Positions 42,401 to 53,604 of a DNA stretch of 64,000 bases are shown in pieces (the stretch's first letter is position 1; the number at the start of each line of letters is the position of its first letter). The translations under genes were made by a program, and so were the position numbers. This DNA comes from Persicaria tinctoria (taxonomy: Eukaryota > Streptophyta > Magnoliopsida > Caryophyllales > Polygonaceae): positions 30,899,967-30,963,966 of the forward strand of contig JBANSL010000004.1 of NCBI GenBank assembly GCA_037127255.1, written 5' to 3'. The notes under the pieces are model-generated. The model did not search any database. It saw only the letters and a program-made list of their open reading frames with translations, and was not told where the DNA came from.

Positions 42401-43624
42401 TTAATTTAAATACAACCATAAAAAGGAAAAAGTATGAAACATAGGAACAATATATGGGTATGAGAGACTCACATCTAGAAGCAACCTTGGCATTTGACAT
42501 CCTGAAACAATAAAGTCTGAAAATTTTACAATCAGAAAAAAGATCTGGAATCGAGTAACAAGGAAAAGGAGTTGAGAGACTAAACGAGAAACTTAAGCTT
42601 GTGCTCCTTCTCAAGCTCAACCGGTGGATTCAACAGATCAACAGTGTTTTGGAGAGCCTATATTCCAAAATCCTTACCTTAAAAACCGATCAGAAACTCA
42701 AATCTTACAAGTAACTGAGCTGAATCCTAGAAACTAGGCCCAATTCTTCCCCATTCCCACTATCCCCAAATTAAACCCTAACCACACATAAATTCGACTG
42801 AAACCTAGAAATCCCCTTTCAATAGGTTCGTATGACTTGAAATTAAAGGGTTTGAAGAGATTACCTGACAACGGAAATGTCAGAGAATGTAAGAGGGTGG
42901 AGTGAAGGCTACTTCCGGTCCGCAGACAGAGGGCGTCAAGGCCAATCCGACTTATAGATATCGAATCTTCACCTCTGGCAGAAGGAGAAGATGGAGGCGC
43001 ACAAATGTAAGGAGAAGATGGCGTTCACGCTTGGAATCTGGTTCCAATCCGAGAGAAACATCGCAATTTTTGGTGGATTTCCTGGTTTGTTTGTGAGGGC
43101 TAGAAGAGGTTGTGGACCGTGGAAGGGCAGCGACTCAAAGGAGGAGCAGTGGGACGGGGGAGTTCGGCACCGCCAGTTTATTGAGGAGCCGGGAACGGGT
43201 GGTTCGACGAGCGACTCAAAGGCTGTGTGCTTTGGAGATAAGAAGTTCGAGTTCTTCGGTGAGAAAGGAGGTCGAGGGGAGAGCTTTGAGTTGTCTTCAA
43301 TGGAGGACGAAGATGAACATGGATGAGGAAGGAGTGAGGTCGAAAGTGGATGGATCTAGGGTTGAGAGGGAAATGGATGAACAGACGAGGAAAGGGGGAG
43401 ACGGTGGTAGGTTATACATAGGATTAGGGATTACGGATTTATTTTTTAAATTACACGTTTCTTTTTTTTTTGGTCCGACCGCGTCAAAAATCACACGTTT
43501 TTAGCTACGGCAAACTCAGCCGTTGCTACAACCTGTGGCTAATTGATTTTTTTCCCACGTAATAGCCACGACAAATCCCTGCCGTTGCTACCGAGCGTGG
43601 CTAATATGTTTTTTTTTTGTAGTG
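39464..43624. mobile_element. CACTA (En/Spm-type) element, 4161 bp
   Basis: The left end CACTGCAAAAAAAAA and the right end TTTTTTTTTTGTAGTG (complement CACTACAAAAAAAAAA) are flanked by a 3-bp AAG duplication (39461-39463 and 43625-43627). Subterminal repeats tagccacggctg and gccgttgcta occur at both ends in opposite orientation, the classical transposase-binding arrangement of CACTA elements. A 124-bp segment with the hairpin ttagcccgg...cccgggctaa is duplicated in tandem at 39630-39870. No transposase is present, so it is non-autonomous. The - strand carries short exon-like pieces (for example TVKLLFIEHEKQRLLLKDF near 42220-42150 and SPLSVNEPEIKERGTQKLVK near 41800) that may be a captured host gene I cannot name. 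Confidence 0.9.
42130..42244 (-). pseudogene. Exon-like piece inside the CACTA element, family unknown
   Basis: The - strand frame from about 42244 reads MPSTNKRGMTVKLLFIEHEK, then QRLLLKDFRGNG. The codon sense and the amphipathic charged character look like real protein. With the SPLSVNEPEIKERGTQKLVK piece near 41800 and a GC-rich putative 5' region at 43000-43450, it could be a captured gene on the - strand. I do not recognise it. Confidence 0.35.
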
Positions 43625-43635
43625 AAGGGCACGTA

Positions 43636-44567
43636 TCTATATCTATATAAACTCTTAATTTAGAAGAGTTTAGAATGATGTGTCAATCTTAGAGGCATTT
43701 TAGGAGTCTTGACCAATTTTTTTTTTTTGCCATTTTTTTTTACTTTCTTTCATTCTTTTTTTTTTCTCTTTTTTCCCTTTAATCTTACTAACTATCTATA
43801 TCTATATAAAATCTTAATTTAGAAGAGTTTATGATGATGTGTCAATCTTAGAGGCATTTTAGAAGTCTTAACCAATATTTTTTTTTACCATTTTTCTTTG
43901 ACTTTCTTTCATTCTTTTTTTTTTTCCTTTTAATTCTCTTTTTTCCCTCTTATCTTACTAACTATTGAGCTTAATTCAAAACATTGAATTCAATATAATA
44001 TAACTATTTAGTTTAACTCAAATTCATTTACTAACTATCTATATCTATATAAACTCTTAATTTAGAAGAGTTTAGGATGATGTGTCAATCTTAAAGGCAT
44101 TTTAGGAGTCTTAACCAATCTTTTTTTTTTTTTGCCATTTTTCGTTGATTTTCTTTCATTTTATTTTCTTTTACTTCTCTTTTTTCCCTTTAATCTTACT
44201 AACTATTGTGCTTAATTCAAAACATTGAATTCAATCTAATATAACTATTGAGTTTAACTCAAATTCATTTACTAACTATTGGGATTAATTCAAAACATTG
44301 TATATAACTATTGATTATTACACATCACATTTAAACAATGTTATAATGATATTGAATTATTATTACTGAGTAATTTAAAATATCTATATTTATGTATTAT
44401 ACTTTACATAAGGTTTTTAAAAAATAATTTTCTGATATAATTATAAGATACATTTATTATAAAGTTTGTAATGATTTTTATATTAACATCTATTAACATT
44501 TTATAATATTTTTATATATAATATTTTAGTTTCAAAAAAGCGCGTCATGGCGCGGGAATCATACTAG
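43636..44567 (+). mobile_element. Helitron-like element with three tandem 5' ends
   Basis: The 5' terminus TCTATATCTATATAAA, with about 80 bp of following sequence, occurs at 43636, 43795 and 44038. A single 3' terminus has the short GC-rich hairpin gcgcgtcatggcgcgg followed by CTAG at 44564-44567 and a host T. TC...CTRR ends, a 3' hairpin and no target duplication (insertion between A and T) are the Helitron signature. Non-autonomous. Confidence 0.75.

Positions 44568-44600
<33 letters not shown>
44568..44600. repeat. (TA)n microsatellite
   Basis: About 15 TA units directly after the Helitron 3' end. Confidence 0.9.
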
Positions 44601-44602
<2 letters not shown>

Positions 44603-45435
44603 ATTAGTTGGTTATGAAATGTATATGTTACAGATTTGTTCATTGACTGAATGTTCTTTCAGTTTTATATATACTAGTGCATATCCTTCTCGTGTTTTTG
44701 TAATCAAATTAAGTTGCAATTTGAGTCCAAAAACAAGCATTTGAGCATAATAATGTTATAAGTTTAGTTTTTTTATGGAATGCTTATCAAAGGATTAGTG
44801 CATGCGCTGACATGGTTTAGTGCCTTTGCTGACATTGTTTAGTGCCTTTGCTGACATGGTTAAATACTCAAGTAGCTTGTATGTATAGGTTCTCTGTTAT
44901 TTGTCATTGAAAAATTGCACTGAATTGAGGAATATAGAGCTTGCAATTCAAGTAGATGTACCAAATCCAGAGGCAAATCCTAGGCCATAGGGTATGCTGA
45001 CACGACCTTCCTTTTAGTGAATTAAACATTGTATTAGCTAACTAATGCATTTCTGAAACTATTTTTTGTTGTTGTAAACTATTTTTTGGTGCTTTTTCTT
45101 ACTCTTATTCTTTTCAATCTCTGGATGTCACATTTGAAACTAATTCAATTCTGCACACTTTTTATTCTATGTTTAGTCTTGATGCTTGCTTCATTAGATA
45201 AATCAGAGAATTGGAGAATTAAAAAAACATTAGATAAATCAGAGAATTAGAGAATTGTAGAGAAAGAGTGAAATGGATCTGGTCTATTCTTGATGCTTGC
45301 TTATTGTGCTGACATGGTTTAGTGCCTGTGCTGACATGGTTTAGTGTCTGTGCTGACATGATTTTCGTGATTGTAATTGGAATGCTTATCAAATGATTTA
45401 TTTCTAATATTGACACACCTTCATTGGTTTATTAG
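44601..45435. other. Intergenic stretch with repeated gctgacatggtttagtgc units
   Basis: The unit (t/g)gctgacatggtttagtgcc appears three times at 44804-44860 and three times at 45307-45363. These are complement copies of the TGTCAGCA motif. No coding sequence is seen. Confidence 0.6.
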
Positions 45436-45504
45436 ATTTCGTAATGAGCTCCCGGATCCAACTGCACAACCAAAGCTTATGACTATTAAAAGAGACAAGG
45501 ATAG
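45436..45504 (+). pseudogene. Captured exon of PAF1 (RNA polymerase II-associated factor 1)
   Basis: A 69-bp exon with AG before it and GTATAT after it encodes FRNELPDPTAQPKLMTIKRD and KDR. This matches the conserved N-terminal block of PAF1 (plant VIP2/ELF7), the Paf1 complex subunit that couples transcription elongation to histone marks. No other PAF1 exon is seen nearby, so it is a gene fragment carried by the surrounding element. Confidence 0.75.
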
Positions 45505-46800
45505 GTATATATATGCAATCTTGCTTCTGTCAATGCTCTGGCTATTCAGTTGTTGGCACTATCCGAGATCCAGGTTTTTTTTTCCGTGTTCATTGTATAA
45601 CAATATTATGCAGAAGCTCTAATGAAACATTCTCAAAATGATTGGATAGGAGATGAAAAGAAAGTGGCCCATCTGTGGAAGCTGGGAGGTGCAAAATAGA
45701 GGCTTCAATTGATGAAGGCGAAGCTGTTGGTGGAAGGTAACTTTGATCTGTTGTTGTTCATATCCACATTGGATGTAATAGGTGACAATCTGTTGTTGTA
45801 TCGGTTAGTTTTCGTACATTTATCAGTTATAAGGTGTTATTGGTTAAATTTTCCTTTTCCCTAGCACATTTGAAATGGTGAAATTCACTAGGTAGAAATG
45901 TTTTTAAAAATTATAAAGATTATTGTGAAATGTTGGTAAGAATGATTATTGTAAAATGCTGTTGGAATAAACTGTACGAACTTGGAAATGAAAGAAAAAG
46001 TAGACTCAGAAGCAAAAGACACATGGAGAATAGGAGAAAGGGAAGTGCAATTTGATTATTAGGATCATGCAGGATAGGAGAAACGTGAAACGAGTGCATC
46101 ATGTGTTCTGGTCTTTTATATAGTGTTAAGTTATTATTATGATTGAATTGTAGAAACATCAATGATGAAAAAGAATCAAAGTGTTTATGTGAACCTGTGC
46201 ACCTCATCAAAACTAATGTCTACAAGTCCCTGCATGCTAATTACCCACTGGTGTTCACAATCTTCAAGCTTGCTCGAGCCTCAGGCTTACGAACACAACA
46301 ATGATGAAGCCTAAACCATGGAGCAAGTGGTTTGGACCTGCTGGATTATTGAGGAAATAGCCGCGACTCCCTCTAATCACCACCGCGATTGCCGCTCGCT
46401 GCTGAGACCTGGGATGTTAGCTCCCATGACATGGAAGCTGGTTGGCCTTTTGATATAACTGATAGCGTTTAAATCGGGTCTTCCCATACTCTTGTAAATA
46501 ACTCCTTTTATTTCAATATATTTTTCACTTTGGGCATTGCTTTCCTACCTCCAAGTGACCTTTGTTTCATGAGAAAATAACTCATCTACTGATGTAAACT
46601 TCATCATTTTCTCATCCAACTTTCTCACCTTCCTTTTCATGGGTTGGACCATTGATATATATTGTTAAAAATGTGAATAATGTTAAATTGCGTTAACCTA
46701 GCTTTTATACTGATATAGTTGATCTAACCTTTTTTAAGAAAATTGTAGAATTTGAAGTAATTTCAATTAGTGCTCTATAGAAGTTATAAATTCATTTGAG
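45505..46800. other. Stretch without recognised gene
   Basis: Only short frames, the longest 96 codons on - at 45920-46210 with hydrophobic low-complexity content. Nothing is conserved by eye. Confidence 0.4.
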
Positions 46801-48640
46801 TTATCAAATTGCATTTTTCTGTTTTATATTTGCACTTTTTCAAACTAAAATTGCACATTTAAGTTCTAAAATACACATTCAAACTAAAATTATACATTTT
46901 TTTTTCTTCCCGTGTTAGCACGTTCTGAAATTTTATATTGGTGTGCAAATATAATATTGTGTTGTGCAAATATAAGTTTATGTTGTGCAAATATAAGTTT
47001 ATAAAAAAAGAGTTTATTTTGTGATCTTAAATACTTACTATTGTGAAATTCAATCTCGATTAGGCTTACACGATCACTAGTGCAAATGTTATATTTTGAA
47101 GAGATTTCAAAGTTTATTTTGAAGACTCTCAAACTGAATTTTAGAAAAATTATGATCTTAAACACTCACTATTGTGAAATTCAATCTCGATTAGGCTTAC
47201 ACGATCACTAGTGCAAAGGTTATATTTTGAAGTGATTTCAAAGTTTATTTTGTGCAAATATAATACTGTGTTGTGCAAATATAAGTTTATGTTGTGAAAA
47301 TATAAGTTTATAAAAATTGCACTTTTTCAGTTTTGTATTTGAGTTATAAAATTGCACTTTTCAGTTTTATATTTGCATTTTTCAAACTAAAATTGCACAT
47401 TTAAGTTATAAATTGCACATTCAAACTAAAATTGTAATTTTTTTCCCGTGTCGGCACTTTTTGAAATTTTATATTGGTGTGCAAATATAATATTGTGTTG
47501 TGCAAATATAAGTTTATGTTGTGCAAATATACGTTTATAAAATTTCACTTTTTAGCTTTGTATTTGAGTTATAAAATTGCAATTTTCAGTTTTATATTTG
47601 CAATTTCTCAAACTAAAATTGCATATTTAAGTTCTAAATTGAACATTAAACTAAAATTGCACCTCTTTTTTTTTTTCCCGTGTCAGCACTTTTTGAAATT
47701 ATATATTGGTGTTCAAATATAACTTTATGTTGTGCAAATATAAAATGTGTTGTGCAAATATAAGTTTATAAAATTGCACTTTTCAGTTTTGTATTTGAGT
47801 TATAAAATTGCAATTTTCAGTTTTGTATTTGCACTTTTTCAAACTAGAATTGCACATTTAAGTTCTAGACTGCACATTCAAACTAAAATTGCACTTCTTT
47901 TTTTCTAGTGTCAACACTTTTTGAAATTTTATATTGATATGCAAATATAAGTTTATGTTGTGCAAATATAATATTGTGTTGTGCAAATATAAGTTTATAT
48001 TGTGCAAATATATGTTTATAAAATTTCGCTTTTCAGTTTTGTATTTGAGTTATAAAATTGCACTTTTAAGTTTTATATTTGCACCTTTTCAACCTAAAAT
48101 TGCATATTTAAGTTCTAAATTGCACATTAAACTAAAATCGCACCCTTTTTTTTTCCCGTGTTAGCACTTTTTGAAATTTTATATTGGTGTTCAAATATAA
48201 CTTTATGTTGTGCAAATATAATATGTGTTATGCAAATATAAGTTTATAAAATTGCACTATTCAGTTTTGTATTTGAGTTATAAAATTGAAATTTTCAGTT
48301 TTGTGTTTGCACTTTTTCAAACTAGAATTGCACATTTAAGTTCTAGATTGCACATTAAAATAAAATTGCACTTTTTTTTTTCCTTGTGTCAACACTTTTT
48401 GAAATTTTATATTGATGTGCAAATATAAGTTTATGTTGTGCAAATATAATATTGTGTTGTGCAAATATAAGTTTATGTTGTGCAAATATAATATTATGTT
48501 GTGCAAATATAATTTTATAAAATTGCACTTTTCAGTTTTGTATTTGAGTTATAAAATTGCACTTTTCAGTTTTATATTTGCACTTTTTCAAACTAAAATT
48601 GCATATTTAAGTCCTAGATTATTCAAACTATAAATTCTAG
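46800..48640. repeat. About 235-bp higher-order tandem array built of gtgcaaatataa units
   Basis: The landmark cgtgt(c/t)(a/g)(g/a)cac(t)tttttgaaa recurs near 46906, 47444, 47678, 47908, 48153 and 48385, a spacing of about 230-245 bp after one longer interval. Each unit contains several gtgcaaatataagtttat copies and aaaattgcacttttcagttt blocks. The open frames of 67-91 codons here (for example repeating LCKYKF) are products of the repeat. Each unit also carries one TGTCAGCAC-type motif. Confidence 0.9.
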
Positions 48641-48905
48641 CTTACTTTGAAGCTCGTTACAGGAAGATAGCTGCTCGAAAAGCCAAGCAAGAAGAGCAAG
48701 ATAAGGAAGATGGTCTTGAACTTGAAACACGAGGTCCTGTGGATTCTCAAGCTCAAGCTCATGCTCAAGTTCAAAGAGATTTAATATACAAATTTTGTGA
48801 AGCTGAGCGGGTGTTGGATGCAGAATAGCCTACTAGGATTGAGTTAGAAAATGAAGTGGCCAATTCAGCAAGTGATCCTATCCTAGATTGTCTTTGGCCT
48901 ATCAC
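48640..48905 (+). pseudogene. Captured exon of a WVD2-like/TPX2-family microtubule protein
   Basis: It begins right after the tandem array with AYFEARYRKIAARKAKQEEQ and DKEDG. This matches the conserved block (KKAYFEAHY.KIAARKA) of plant WVD2-like proteins, which bind and stabilise microtubules. The frame continues for about 60 codons with a glutamine/alanine-rich segment, hits TAG at 48826, and runs on in frame with ELENEVANSASDPILDC. No start or TPX2 C-terminal domain is seen, so it is a fragment. Confidence 0.65.
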
Positions 48906-51900
48906 AGGTTCACATCAATGCATGCCATCTTTGAGTCACTTCTAACACCTTGAAACTGCAAGTAGTCCTGAAATTGAAAACATCAGTGGGATCAAGGGGT
49001 GAGATTCGATTTACCTTTGCCAGTCCATGATCAGAAAGCGCGAGTGGGGATGCCAAAGTGTTTATGTAGGTTCACGTAACTTATGTGCATGCACATTGGT
49101 GTAGTGAATGTGCAATCAAATGTTAGAATCCGGTGACTCGAGAATCAAGAATCACTTTACACTAAAATTTCAGCAAAAAATGTCACCATGAAAGTCAAAT
49201 GATGCATAATGGAAAGGCAAATACAGTTCTGTTTAATGGTCTACAGTATTTTCCAAGGCAATGATGGTTGCCTATTCTACATTCATCCCAGAATCAATGT
49301 GCAAAAATATCCACCCATCAATACCGCTTCTACTGGCACACTGCCTAAACTGAACTAAATTTACAGAAACATTTCCTCGGTACCAAATTCACGGTAATGG
49401 GACAAGGTAAACTCGGCGAATTTGTTGCTATTCAACCTACAACTCCATCAATTGAGCCCTTGGGATGCTTCAAAACCAAGGGTGATAGAATTGAATATGT
49501 GCGGTTCTTAACTTCCGGATGATATGCTAGACGAGAAGCTGATTACAAGGGCCAACACCAACTGCTGCAGCGAGATGCCAGACAACATGGATATATGGGT
49601 TTGGGGGGAAAACGTCATCTGCGACGAAAAGCATGCAACCAAGCAAGGATGAGAGTTTTTGAACGTTATGGGCAACTCTCAGTTGCAGGTCTTCCCGTGC
49701 TCTTTCCGCAAATGCCGCTTGAGAGAACCAAAGCCATTTAAAGTTTCAGAAAATAACATTAGTGCTGTTGAATTTGCACTTGTTTGTGAAACCAATGTCA
49801 TTCGGGATTGAAAGGTCCATTCTCTAATTTGTGGAATACTTTAAGGAGAAACTTGCTATGCATATAACCATAAACAACTATTCCTATAACTTACCAAAAA
49901 CAAGTATTCCAATATAAATATGAATCACTTGCTATGCATATAAGAATGTCAGTTCTAAGTTTTAATAAACTTATATCCAGAGTCCAGGAGCCAATTCCAA
50001 AGGAACACATAAAAAAAAATTGCTAATGACCAATTAATTTAATGTGTCAGCACTTCTCAAATCCTAAGCCTAAACGTAAATAAACTCAAACCCTAAACTT
50101 AAATAAACTATAATTCACTACCTTTAACTCCAAATCAACTACCTAATTTAAACAACCCAAAATTCAACACCAAACATCCCATTCTCTAGGACTTATTCTA
50201 ATTAAACAAGGACCAAACCCATTCAACACCACAACATCGAGCAGCTAAGAAAAGGAATGAATTAAAATGAAGAAAATGAATGAATTAAAATAGGGGTGTC
50301 AACATATATAAACCTTCTGTCAGCACAAACCCATTCAACACCACAACAACGAGCAGCTAAGAAACCCAGAAACTTACAAGCCCTTCTACAGCCCCGAACA
50401 GTAGCTTTACCCATCAAATGCAGCTCCGAAAAGTAACCTAGACAAGCAGCAAAAAGGTAAAGCCCAAATAAGAACGATACGAAAGGGAGAGCGAGAAGTC
50501 CACCTTATACTTCAAGCATCCCACTATTTTTTATAAATATTGGTAAAATTCAGGCAGATGCAATGAACTCAGGCAACCCTTATACTTCAAAGAAACAAAC
50601 AGAATGCACAAAGAACATGTCCAAGAATCTTATGTTTGATTCCTAAAAGCAACAATGGCACAAAATGCAGTTAAAATTCAGAAATAGGCTACGCCTTTAT
50701 ACCCACAGGTATTTACCAAGGGGACAGTTTCTCACCTCAGAGTTATAAAAATTCAGCTCTTTGCAATGCACGAGTGCCTCATCTATCTTCTCAATTGGAT
50801 TCACAGGGTTTCAAAAATCAGCAGGCGGTCCCTCTGTAAAGCAAAGAAGAAATCCAATTACACCATTGTCAAGGCAAATGAAGAAAAGGAATGAACTAAA
50901 ATAGGGGTGTCAGCATATATAAACCTTTCATCGAACAAGCATTTCTCCATCAGCTTGCTCGGGGATCCATCACCGCATCTCGACAGATCAAGCCTGAAAA
51001 TTTAGAAATATGTAAGAACAGACCCTTGTAATGCAATCTGTAATGCAATCTGGAACACATAAGTTGTATGACTCGTCAATACCATATTATTTACAAAGTT
51101 TTAGAACCTCTTTTAATTCACTTTTGCATAAGGCAAACAACAACCTCCCTCTCTTTGACAATCTAAATCAACAAAACAAATCTCACTACACTATATTCAT
51201 CCAAGGAAAATGGTTAATAAATGACAGATAAAAAATTAAGAACAAGAGGAAACAAAATTAAGAACAAGAGGAAACATCAACATGTGCCAGCACAAGAGGA
51301 AACAAAATTAAGAATCTTGTGAACATAAGGCCTAACAAATTTATCCATCTTATACAAAATCCTATTAATTGCCTTAAAAGAATATGCCTCTCCTAGTCCG
51401 CCTCTATGTCAGCACCGATGGAGAGATATATAGATAATCAAAGAACACAAGGAAGCAAGAAACTCCAATCCATTTCCTTATCCTACTCCCACCAAAGAAA
51501 ATCGTGATTGTAGCTTTCGCTGGACATGAAAATATACATAAAGTGGCTAACTGAATCCTTCTCATATAAGAAAATGCACAAGTAATATTTGGACTTGAAG
51601 ATTCATATGATCTAACATGTGCTTCAAGTCAGCATTAAAGGTGTCAGCGACATCAAAAAATGCTTCGTGCCTGAAGTTGTAGCTTTTTTCACTTTGTGCT
51701 TCTGTTGGTTATAGTTTTTTGGTTTTAATCTCATGTGATTCAAGTCAACATTAAGATTTTTTGACAGCAAAAAAGGATAGGAGTATTAACTTTGTATGGT
51801 AGTTAAAAGTTACACCACAAGAAAAGAGTACACTACATCAGCCTTTTCACCTGGATTGGGGTAACTAGGCAAGGAAAACAAGTTTAAAAGGTCATGCTCA

Positions 51901-52777
51901 ATAATTCCCCATACAGTCTTGTAACTCAAGCCCAATCCGACTAGTAGCAGATGATAGTTAAACGCATGACATCTTTCTACTAATGGAGCATCTAAATGTT
52001 TATAATACACATTTGCAAATCATCTTAGCTATATCTCATTGGCCGCATCAGAAAGATATATATAAACATAAACACTTCCTCTAAAAAAAATTCAGTTAAT
52101 ATATACATCATGCATCATAAGTTTCACATCTCACATAATAATGCACATGTACAAGGACTTTAACAGATTCTCCTTTACACACTTCAATACTTCATTAAAT
52201 AGGCAATATAGTGTTTATGTTACCACTGTTATAATCGGCCAAATAAGGATCAAGTATGAATACATGTTGAGTTACTGCTCACACATTATAAGAACTAATC
52301 ACATTCACAAGTTTTGTCAAAAGAGAGAGAGAAAGATGACAATGGTTCAAGGTTAGGATACACCCAAACCCCGAATCGAGACCGAAAATCACCGAGGGGA
52401 GTTCAACCGACCACGACCAGGTCAGAAACGAGATTGAGAGAGGGCAAGGAGGTCGGATTGAAGGCTAGGGCGGAAGACCTGTAGAGGCGAAGGTTGAAGA
52501 AGATGTGATTTGGGGACGCCCTTGGCCATGGTTAAGTGGGGAATTGATCTGCAAATACCCTGTGGAGGCTTCCCGACAGGGTTCAGAGGAGGTGGAAGGT
52601 GGCGGAGAAGGTGGAGATCGATTTCAAACGGATGTCAGCATTCACTTCTTACCGTGTCAGCGTTCACTACCGTTTGAAAGTTCCGTTAGAAGATAAGTGG
52701 ACATTTTGCCAATTTTTTCAAAAAGTAGGACACTTCACTAATTAAGGCAATTTCTATGGACATTTAACAAACTGCCC
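48906..52777. other. Right part of the composite element, no intact gene
   Basis: Contains dispersed TGTCAGCA motifs (50046, 50325, 50907, 51406, 51641, 52634, 52660) and a duplicated segment (aaataggggtgtca(a/g)catatataaacc at 50288 and 50901). Exon-like pieces without an identifiable family occur near 49380-49700. A GC-rich block at 52350-52680 mirrors the one near the left end at 37640-37850. Confidence 0.45.
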
Positions 52778-52903
52778 TTTTTTTTTATGAGATTGTGTGA
52801 TTTCAATACAATTTGGGTTATATTTTTTTTTTGCATTTATCTTGCGTTGGTTCATATATTTATTTCATTTGTGATGAGTTCATGCTTTATTTTGACTTTC
52901 TCT

Positions 52904-53420
52904 ATGATTAGAAATGGAGACAATGAGATTGAATCAATAAGTAGAAAGAAGGAAAGGCAAAAACTTATACATGTTGACATCATGCTTATAATAAAATGGG
53001 TTACTATTATGATTGCAAATTTGCAATGTAGTGAACAATCTCTACAAATTAAGGAGTTTAAAATGCAACAAAAGGAAAGAGAAATTCATGGATTGGCAAA
53101 TTTACATAGATTGATTGGAGAAAGCGATATTATTTGTAAGAATGAACTTCGTGTAAATAGCCAAACTTTTGGAGTGCTTTGTGAGATGGTCCAAGAAATA
53201 GGAGTTTAAAGAGAACCAAAAAAATTGGAAGTGGATGAAATGATTGCAATATTTTTATATACTTGGCTCATCATAAAAAAAAAAGTGTCAATAGTAAACT
53301 ATTTTTTACAAAGTGGGGAAAGTGTGAGTCAACAATTCAATCTACGTGTTCTTGCGGTTTTAAGGTTGTACCATCACTTACTCAAGAAACTGACACACAT
53401 AAGAGATGATTGTCAAGATG
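52904..53420 (+). pseudogene. PIF/Harbinger transposase, N-terminal fragment
   Basis: It reads LANLHRLIGESDIICKNELR, NSQTFGVLCEMVQEIGV, a stop, then LEVDEMIAIFLYTWLIIKKK, NYFLQSGESVSQQFN, LRLYHHLLKKLTHIRDDCQD and a donor-like GTAAAT at 53421. This is the N-terminal, helix-turn-helix side of plant Harbinger-type (HARBI1/ALP1-like) transposases. The DDE nuclease domain that should follow (..NCLGALDGT..) is missing, and a solo LTR starts 185 bp later. One stop codon and frame slips mark it as decayed. Confidence 0.75.
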
Positions 53421-53604
53421 GTAAATGAAAATTTTTCATGGTACTAAAAAATTTCATTAAAATTTCGAAGCCAAATGTTGGTAGGTTGGCAAAAACACTT
53501 GTATGGTATTTGGAAAATACTCTATTTTTGTATCTATGACATCTTTGATGACATGTGTTAATTAGATTATATTATGATTTGTGTATTTATTCACAATATG
53601 TTTT

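Larger units (their letters stand above)
37491..52777. mobile_element. Second large composite element with TGTCAGCA motifs and captured exons
   Basis: The left end (GAGAAAATTTGTGCC..., then attggtgaagtgtcctac at 37528) and the reverse-complemented right end (GGGCAGTTTGTTAAATGTCC, then attagtgaagtgtcctac) are related inverted sequences that continue with aattggc(g/a)aaatgtc. Runs of T flank both ends (ten at 37481-37490, nine at 52778-52786), compatible with a 9-bp Mutator-type duplication. Inside are a dispersed TGTCAGCA motif, exons of PAF1 and a WVD2-like gene, tandem repeats, and later CACTA and Helitron insertions. No transposase is seen. The boundaries are inference, because a T-run is a weak target duplication. 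Confidence 0.55.

Noticed and set aside
43112..43504. 130-codon + strand frame near the right end of the CACTA element
   Set aside because: Overlaps another 111-codon frame, is rich in Arg/Glu from GC-rich sequence and has no recognisable domain; more likely the 5' region of a captured - strand gene.
47474..48633. Series of open frames encoding repeating LCKYKF-type peptides
   Set aside because: They are read-through of the gtgcaaatataa tandem units; the peptide repeats follow the DNA period and there is no codon-level conservation.
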